Source: CAYRML01 sp964425485 (GTDB taxonomy: Bacteria > Bacillota > Dehalobacteriia > UBA4068). Taken from it: a stretch of DNA of 18,727 nucleotides. How positions within the stretch are numbered: the first letter of the stretch is position 1; the number at the start of each line of letters is the position of its first letter. Below, one piece after another: positions 13,674 through 18,727 of the stretch. Under the pieces are notes generated by a model. That model saw nothing but the letters and a program-made list of their open reading frames with translations. It ran no database searches and was not told the DNA's origin. The stretch is from the NCBI GenBank assembly GCA_964425485.1, contig CAYRML010000025.1:1-18727 (forward strand), written 5' to 3'. The position numbers and the translations under genes were made by a program.

Positions 13674-15062
13674 ATGCAGCTTCTATTGAAAAATGCACAT
13701 TATTATATTAATGGAGCGTTTCTTATTGGGGATATATCTGCCGATGAGGGGAAGATTATCGCTATAGATGCTGCTGGCAGTAAATCTGAGGCTGATTGTA
13801 TTCAGGTTATAGATGCTGATGGTTTATGGGTATTGCCCGGCCTGGTGGACAGTCATACTCATTTTCGGGATCCCGGACCCAATTTAGCGGAAGATTTTTT
13901 TACAGGTTCGCTGGCAGCCGCTGCTGGTGGCTTTACTGTGGTCTGTGATATGCCAAATGTTTGTCCGACGCCCTCTAATGCGGAGGCTTTAACAAAGAGG
14001 ATAGCAGCAGCGGAAAAAAAATCTCTGATAGATATTGCTTTTTATGGAGCGGCTGGATTTTCTAACCGCTATAAATTGCAAGAGCTGTTGGATACAGGCG
14101 TGGTAGCTTTAAAAACTTTTCTGCAAGAGGCGCCACTTGGGCGGGAGGAAGAATTTTCGGGCCTCACTGCGGCTGATGACGGCCAATTGTTTTTGCTTAT
14201 GCAAGAGGTGGCCAAGACGGATGGAAGATTGATGTTCCATTGTGAAAATTATCAGCTTATACGCCGTTTGGAGGAGCAACTGAAGGCAGCGGGAATTACG
14301 GACAACAGCTTTCATTACAAAAGTCGTCCTGATGTGGCGGAAATACAATCAGTGGCCACAGTCATAGCCTTTGCCGAAGCTACGGGCGCAAAAGTTGGCA
14401 TCTGCCATGTATCTGTCCCTCAGTCTTGTCAATTAGTGCGCGAAGCACAGAATGCGGGGTTGGATATTATAGCAGAAACTTGCTATCATTATCTGATTTT
14501 TGATAATAGCTTTATTGATAAGTTTGGCTCATATGCCAAATGCAATCCGCCCTTGCGCAGTCGAGAAGATGTGGAAGGATTGTGGGATTATGTAATGGAC
14601 GGTACCATATCTATGATTGGTTCCGACCATGCGCCATTTTTGCCGGAGAAAAAAACATTGGCACCTAATGATCCTATTTGGAAGGCACCTTCCGGCATTG
14701 CCGGTATTGAGGTTATGGTTACCCTTTTGCTGCAAAAAGTAAATGAAGGTAAAATTTCCCTTGCTGATTTAGCTTTGCTGACTTCGGAAAACAGTTGTAA
14801 AAATATGGGCCTTTATCCACAAAAGGGCTGTATAGCAATAGGGTGCGATGCGGATTTCACCATTGTTGATATGGAACAAAAATATATTGTGGACAAGTCA
14901 AAAATGCAGACGGGAGCCAAGGATAATAATATCCTTTTTGATGGACTTGAGCTTCAAGGAAGGCCTGTTTATACTATTTTACGTGGAGAAGTACTGATGG
15001 ATCACGGCATAGTTGATAGGTCCTATCAGGGCTTTGGCCATTATTTAAAACGTTGTACCTAA
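13674..15062 (+). CDS. Allantoinase/dihydroorotase-family cyclic amidohydrolase
   Basis: Zinc hydrolase that opens a cyclic amide ring (allantoin, dihydroorotate or a hydantoin). The 462 residues carry all ligands of the binuclear site: H61-x-H63 in DSHTHFRDPG, the lysine to be carboxylated K147 (VALKTF), H189 (MFHCEN), H245 (ICHVS) and D318 (GSDHAP). The spacing nearly equals that of E. coli allantoinase (59/61, 146, 186, 242, 315). SRP-x-x-x-E, ETCYHYL and AKCNPPLR are also more allantoinase/hydantoinase-like than PyrC-like, although HTHFRDPG is seen in dihydroorotases. No other allantoin or pyrimidine gene is nearby, so the substrate stays open. The start has TGGAGG 7 bases upstream. It begins a probable operon with thiN, 18 bases downstream. 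Confidence 0.85.
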   Translation: MQLLLKNAHYYINGAFLIGDISADEGKIIAIDAAGSKSEADCIQVIDADGLWVLPGLVDSHTHFRDPGPNLAEDFFTGSLAAAAGGFTVVCDMPNVCPTPSNAEALTKRIAAAEKKSLIDIAFYGAAGFSNRYKLQELLDTGVVALKTFLQEAPLGREEEFSGLTAADDGQLFLLMQEVAKTDGRLMFHCENYQLIRRLEEQLKAAGITDNSFHYKSRPDVAEIQSVATVIAFAEATGAKVGICHVSVPQSCQLVREAQNAGLDIIAETCYHYLIFDNSFIDKFGSYAKCNPPLRSREDVEGLWDYVMDGTISMIGSDHAPFLPEKKTLAPNDPIWKAPSGIAGIEVMVTLLLQKVNEGKISLADLALLTSENSCKNMGLYPQKGCIAIGCDADFTIVDMEQKYIVDKSKMQTGAKDNNILFDGLELQGRPVYTILRGEVLMDHGIVDRSYQGFGHYLKRCT

Positions 15063-15080
15063 ATATAAAAGGAGGGAGAC

Positions 15081-15734
15081 ATGGATTATAGTAATGCCTG
15101 GCTGATCATATTGGGAGGAGATTTGCCGCCTATTATCCCCAATTTTTGGCCACCACAGGGGATTATTGCTGTTGATAAAGGAGCTGATAATGCTTTCAGG
15201 CTTGGTCTTATACCTGATCTTTTGCTGGGCGATTTAGATTCGATTAGTGAAACAGCATTAAATTATTATTGGAAAGAGGATGTGCCTACCGTAACTTATC
15301 CTGAACAGAAGGATTTTACAGACGGGCAGGCAGCGCTGGCTGAGGCCAAAAAGAGGGGCGCTAAAAAGTTGGTTATTTTGGCTGCATTTGGTGGTCGAGA
15401 GGATCATCATTTGATGAACATTTTCTCTGCGGCCAAAGCTGCTGGTGATTTTGAGCAGATAATATTACCAGGTGATGGGTTTACATCTGTTATCTGTCCT
15501 CGCAAATTTTGCTTGTCGGCAGCAGATGGTGAATTAATAAGTCTTTTGGCTTTATCGCCAAAGGTTACTGGTGTCTGTACAGAAGGGCTGCTATACCAAT
15601 TGCAAAATGAGGATTTATCATTTGGAGAAAGCAGGGGACTTAGCAATATTTTAAAATCGCCAAATGGTAGTGTTTCCCATGCAAGTGGTACCTTATTGCT
15701 GATACAGACTATAAATAGGAATAGTAAAGGATGA
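15081..15734 (+). CDS. thiN: Thiamine pyrophosphokinase
   Basis: Transfers pyrophosphate from ATP to thiamine, giving the cofactor thiamine diphosphate in the cytoplasm. It has 217 residues, normal for the family. N-terminal catalytic domain: VDKGADNAFRLGLIPDLLLGDLDSI (GDLDS at 50-54), then YPEQKDFTDGQAAL (K77, D78, T80, D81) and GGREDHHLMN, all diagnostic. The C-terminal beta domain includes a thiamine-binding-like SNILKSPNGSVSHASGTLLL. AAAGGAGGGAG stands just ahead of the start. It sits 18 bases after the amidohydrolase gene, and its stop overlaps the next frame (ATGA at 15731-15734), so the genes are probably one transcript. The usual neighbours of thiN (rsgA, rpe) are not here. No TPP riboswitch is visible upstream. 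Confidence 0.93.
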   Translation: MDYSNAWLIILGGDLPPIIPNFWPPQGIIAVDKGADNAFRLGLIPDLLLGDLDSISETALNYYWKEDVPTVTYPEQKDFTDGQAALAEAKKRGAKKLVILAAFGGREDHHLMNIFSAAKAAGDFEQIILPGDGFTSVICPRKFCLSAADGELISLLALSPKVTGVCTEGLLYQLQNEDLSFGESRGLSNILKSPNGSVSHASGTLLLIQTINRNSKG

Positions 15735-15736
15735 TA

Positions 15737-16285
15737 ATGATGAATTTCTGGCAAAGATTGATTAGAGGCTACTATAAGTCGGCCTGCCGCCAAGATGAAT
15801 ATGAAGTGCAAGAATATCAAAAAACATTAGATTCTATGGTGAAGTTACTTGCGGGAGATGAAAATGCGGCGGAATCACTACATAAACTCACCGTTTCTTA
15901 TGATATTATAGATAATAACACTTTTTTATCGCAATTGGCTAAAAATCACCGTACTCTTAAGGATGAACAGATGCCTCTTCTAAGACTGGAAGGCGCTATA
16001 GCCGCCTGTTACAGTTTCCTCTTGCAAGAGGGCCATAGTTTTACTCCGTCAGAGTTGATGCGCAGACGCCTCTTGGATGCAGCATTGTTTATGCTGGCTT
16101 GTATGGCAGTAATTAATAATAAGGAAGAGGACAAGGAGATAAAAGAACAATTATCTAGGGAATTAATAGAAAATCTCGGTAATTTTGTTGATTTTGAAAA
16201 TACACTGTCCTCTGTTAGTAATAATACTGACAAGGGTTGCAGCTTCTCTTTGCGTGCTGCCGATCCAGGGATAAATCTTAAATAG
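15737..16285 (+). CDS. Uncharacterised protein in the thiN operon
   Basis: I do not recognise the family. The protein (about 182 residues) is mostly helical and charged, with no signal peptide. A hydrophobic helix (LLDAALFMLACMAVI, about residues 112-126) may be buried or membrane-associated, and an acidic/basic stretch (NNKEEDKEIKEQ) follows. The start is uncertain: ATGs at 15731, 15737 and 15740 are all in frame. AAAGGA at 15726-15731 overlaps the first, and gives normal spacing (5 or 8 bases) to the latter two, so I took 15737. It follows thiN with almost no gap and precedes the DegV gene by 43 bases, suggesting one operon. Confidence 0.7.
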   Translation: MMNFWQRLIRGYYKSACRQDEYEVQEYQKTLDSMVKLLAGDENAAESLHKLTVSYDIIDNNTFLSQLAKNHRTLKDEQMPLLRLEGAIAACYSFLLQEGHSFTPSELMRRRLLDAALFMLACMAVINNKEEDKEIKEQLSRELIENLGNFVDFENTLSSVSNNTDKGCSFSLRAADPGINLK

Positions 16286-16328
16286 GACGTATTGGGAGTC
16301 ATTATTCGGTATCAGAAAGGGAAAAATT

Positions 16329-17213
16329 ATGAAAAAGAATAATAATGTTCCCCCTATTGTCATGACTGATGCCAGTTGCGGCTGGGATAGTGAATATGCC
16401 TACCGAAGGCAGGTGCCAATGATGAACTTCAGCTGCATATTTGCTGATTACCGCTATGATGATTGCGTTGATAAAGAGCAAACAGCACTTTTCTATCAAA
16501 GAATTATTAAAGGCGAGGAATGTACTACACAACAGGCAACATCTAAAGATTATCATCGCTTTTTTAATGCGCTTTTGCAGCAAAAAAGGCCTATTGTCTA
16601 TATTGCCGGTTCCTCTTCTTTGAGTGCTTCCTATGCTTCGGCTTGCCGGGCAAAAAGACGGCTTTGTGAGCAATATCCGGATGCTGATATCACTATTATT
16701 GACAGCCGCGCCGTATGCTGCGGTTTGGGGCTTTTGGTGGAAAAAGCCGTCCAGTTGCGGGATGAGGGCAAAAGCGCCAAGGAGATTGGGCATTGGCTTC
16801 AGGTTAATAAATTAAAAGTGCATATATGGCTGGCCTTGGATAATTTTGAGACTTTGTTAAAAGGAGGCCGGATTGCTCCCGATACCGCTTTTATCTGTAA
16901 TTATTTTCATCGCCGGGCCCTGCTTTGTCTGGATAAAAGGGGTAATCTGATTCCTGTTGCCAAATGCCGCAAGGAGATAAAACTGTTCAAAAAAATAGCC
17001 AGACGTGTCAAAAAAGAATCCGAAAAGCCGGAATCGCAAGTGGCTATTATCTCCCATGCTTTTTGCCAGGAAAGGGCTGAGCAATTGCAGCAGTTATTGC
17101 TGGATAAAGTACATTTTCATGATGTGGATATCAGGCTTATGTCAACAGTGTTAGCCGCCCATACGGGACCTAGCGGGCTGCTTTTATGCTTTTGGGGTAA
17201 AAAAAGAAGTTAG
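16329..17213 (+). CDS. DegV-family fatty-acid-binding protein (divergent)
   Basis: DegV proteins bind a fatty acid; the FakB members present it to FakA kinase for phosphorylation in lipid synthesis. The 294 residues show the family plan: an N-terminal segment TDASCGWD in place of the usual TDSTxDL, TTQQATSKDYHRFF (normally T-S-Q-P-S), SSSLSASYASA (normally SSxLSGTYQSA), IIDSRAVCCGLGLLV (DSRxxSxGxGxLV), LLKGGRI near 179 (LxKGGRIS), and HTGPSG at 278-283 (HTGPGxxG). So key glycines and a serine around the lipid head-group site are changed in several places, and the ligand may differ from FakB. The start has AAAGGG 9 bases upstream. It is the last gene of its operon; a terminator follows 9 bases after the stop. 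Confidence 0.85.
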   Translation: MKKNNNVPPIVMTDASCGWDSEYAYRRQVPMMNFSCIFADYRYDDCVDKEQTALFYQRIIKGEECTTQQATSKDYHRFFNALLQQKRPIVYIAGSSSLSASYASACRAKRRLCEQYPDADITIIDSRAVCCGLGLLVEKAVQLRDEGKSAKEIGHWLQVNKLKVHIWLALDNFETLLKGGRIAPDTAFICNYFHRRALLCLDKRGNLIPVAKCRKEIKLFKKIARRVKKESEKPESQVAIISHAFCQERAEQLQQLLLDKVHFHDVDIRLMSTVLAAHTGPSGLLLCFWGKKRS

Positions 17214-17221
17214 ATTATAGC

Positions 17222-17258
17222 AAACTCCCTGCCTGTTACAGAAGCAGTGGAGTTTTTT
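17222..17258 (+). terminator. Terminator after the DegV gene
   Basis: Stem AAACTCC (17222-17228) / GGAGTTT (17249-17255), extended by CTGC/GCAG with one bulged T, followed by six T. It closes the 13.7-17.2 kb operon. Confidence 0.82.
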
Positions 17259-17286
17259 AGTAGTCGAGTAAGAAAAAGGTGGGAAA

Positions 17287-18727
17287 ATGGATAACAGGCC
17301 AACAGTTTTATTAGCTGCCGTCAATAGCCGCTATATCCATAGCAATTTGGCTTTTTTATATCTGGAAAAGCTGTCTTGTGGGTTGCCTTGTCAGGTAATC
17401 AGAAAAGATTGGTCGATCAATGTACCTCAACGTCAGTTGCTATATAATATCTGCCATCTGCGCCCCCAAATTATATCTTTTTCCGTTTATATTTGGAATA
17501 GAGAATATGTGCAGGCACTCTGCTCTGATTTAAGGCAATTGCTGCCTGATGCCTTGATTGTCTTAGGCGGGCCCGAAGCCTCTGCTTGTCCTCGTTATTT
17601 TCTTGAGCAGGATTTATGTCAAGTTGTCATTGTGGGGGAAGGAGAAGCTTCCTGGAGGGCTTTTTTAGCGGATTGGCTGCAAGGGAAAAAGACGGATTGT
17701 CCGGGAGTTTTGTGGCAAGGCCAGGAAAATTTTCAAAAAGCTGAACTTTGCCATATGGATGATCTGCCTTTTCCCTATACGGAGGAATATTTGTCCCAAC
17801 TCAGGGATAGGATAATCTATTATGAAAGCAGCCGCGGTTGCCCATACAGCTGCTCTTTTTGTGCGTCAGGCCAGGATAAGCTGCGTTTTCGTTCCTTAGA
17901 AAAGGTTGCCGACGATTTGCGTTTTTTGGCCGCTCACAGACAGGGGCAAATCAAATTTGTAGATCGCACATTCAATGCAGATCGAAAGAGGGCGGCTTTA
18001 ATCTGCCGTTTGCTACTGGAGCTTTATCGGCCGGGATTGAGCTGGCATTTTGAGCTTTCTCCTTTTTTATTGGATCAAGAACTTACGGACTTATTACAGA
18101 GCGCACCGACCGGCTATATTCAGTTAGAGATCGGTGTGCAATCCTTGGATGCTAAGGTGCTGGCGGCCGTATATCGAAGCGGGGATTGGAGCCGGAGCCA
18201 AGAACATGTGAGGAAACTATTGGCTGCCGATAATTGCCATATCCATTTGGATTTGGTGGCCGGATTACCATTAGAAGAACTTGATAGTATAAAAAAGGCT
18301 TTTAACTGCCTGCATAATATCTATCCTCATCATTTGCAGCTGGGATTTTTAAAGGTTTTGCCTGGATCGCGATTGGAGGCCGAAGCTCAAAATTTAGGCA
18401 TTGCTTTTAGCCGCAGGCCGCCTTATCAGGTTCTTTATACACCGGATATGAGCGCTGAGGAGCTTTTTCGCTTGGAGAAAGTGGCTCATGCTGTGGATGA
18501 TTTTTATAATCCCGGGCGTTTTCGCCAGACTTTGTATCTGGCCGCCGATGAATGGCCTGGGGGAGCGATGGAGCTTTATGAACATTTGGCTAAGCTCGAA
18601 GAGCGGCGCTTTGATGGCTCTTTGAATATGCATAAAAGAGTGCAAATCTTGGCGGAATTGCTGTTGCAAGGAAAAAAGCGGGAGCTGTATTTTGATCTAT
18701 TGCGCCTGGACTGGTTGCTCTATGGCA
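17287..18727 (+). CDS. B12-binding-domain radical SAM protein (3' end outside the window)
   Basis: The frame is open from the ATG at 17287 to the window end (480 codons), so the gene is cut off. An N-terminal cobalamin-binding-like Rossmann domain (about 1-130, with VNSRYIHSNLA at the start and VLGGPEAS and VIVGEGE) is followed by a radical SAM domain with the iron-sulphur motif C185-x3-C189-x2-C192 (SSRGCPYSCSFCAS) and later FVDRTFNAD, EIGVQS and HLDLVAGLP. After about residue 370 comes a C-terminal region that may be DUF4080. Proteins with this order are common in anaerobic Firmicutes and their reaction is not known to me; methylation or another radical change of a small molecule, RNA or protein is possible. 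GGTGGG stands 4 bases ahead of the start. It follows the DegV terminator by 28 bases, so it should have separate transcription, but I see no clear promoter. Confidence 0.9.
   Translation, partial: MDNRPTVLLAAVNSRYIHSNLAFLYLEKLSCGLPCQVIRKDWSINVPQRQLLYNICHLRPQIISFSVYIWNREYVQALCSDLRQLLPDALIVLGGPEASACPRYFLEQDLCQVVIVGEGEASWRAFLADWLQGKKTDCPGVLWQGQENFQKAELCHMDDLPFPYTEEYLSQLRDRIIYYESSRGCPYSCSFCASGQDKLRFRSLEKVADDLRFLAAHRQGQIKFVDRTFNADRKRAALICRLLLELYRPGLSWHFELSPFLLDQELTDLLQSAPTGYIQLEIGVQSLDAKVLAAVYRSGDWSRSQEHVRKLLAADNCHIHLDLVAGLPLEELDSIKKAFNCLHNIYPHHLQLGFLKVLPGSRLEAEAQNLGIAFSRRPPYQVLYTPDMSAEELFRLEKVAHAVDDFYNPGRFRQTLYLAADEWPGGAMELYEHLAKLEERRFDGSLNMHKRVQILAELLLQGKKRELYFDLLRLDWLLYG

Noticed and set aside
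1..18727. CRISPR arrays, tRNA, rRNA, insertion sequences or phage genes
   Set aside because: No regularly spaced repeats, tRNA-like sequence, rRNA segments, transposase or phage structural genes were seen on either strand.

Overview
The window looks like a chromosomal segment of an anaerobic, low-to-moderate GC Firmicute. The gene set (flavodiiron protein, NADH:rubredoxin oxidoreductase with rubredoxin, succinyl/acetyl-CoA CoA-transferase, Feo system with the small Cys-rich partner, DegV) would fit Clostridia or Negativicutes; the exact lineage is my inference. Strong GGAGG-type ribosome binding sites precede most genes. A run of 10 Ns inside one gene shows this is a draft or metagenomic assembly.

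Layout. 15-1943 (+): a membrane-anchored PdaC-like polysaccharide deacetylase and a ferritin with a complete ferroxidase centre. 1944-2821: no intact gene; on the minus strand lies the broken C-terminal end of a type I restriction enzyme R subunit (hsdR) with a terminator hairpin after its stop. 2822-5171 (+): an AT-rich cardiolipin synthase and the manganese exporter mntP, each followed by a hairpin terminator. 5205-8052 (-): a histidine-free VOC-fold protein with its own promoter, then the translationally coupled feoA-feoB-FeoB-associated protein operon. 8220-8600 (+): a two-domain DtxR-family regulator, divergent from feo; the shared intergenic region carries two DtxR-type operators on the feo promoter. 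8653-11150 (-): flavodiiron protein and an NADH:rubredoxin oxidoreductase fused to rubredoxin, driven by a perfect consensus sigma-70-type promoter whose -10 lies in a 33-bp near-perfect palindrome containing a Fur-type box. 11269-13477 (-): a two-TM protein of unknown function and a class I CoA-transferase interrupted by the N gap. 13674-17213 (+): an allantoinase-like cyclic amidohydrolase, thiamine pyrophosphokinase, an unknown protein and a divergent DegV protein, ending at a terminator. 17287-end (+): a B12-binding radical SAM protein running off the window.

Together, much of the window is about iron and oxygen: ferrous iron uptake (Feo) under an iron-type DtxR regulator, iron storage (ferritin), an NADH-to-O2/NO scavenging chain (oxidoreductase-rubredoxin to flavodiiron protein) under a Fur-family-type operator, and a manganese exporter nearby. 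I found no wholly new system. The most unusual items are the fused rubredoxin that keeps its own ribosome binding site and start codon, the operator architecture of the feo and flavodiiron operons, and the hsdR remnant.
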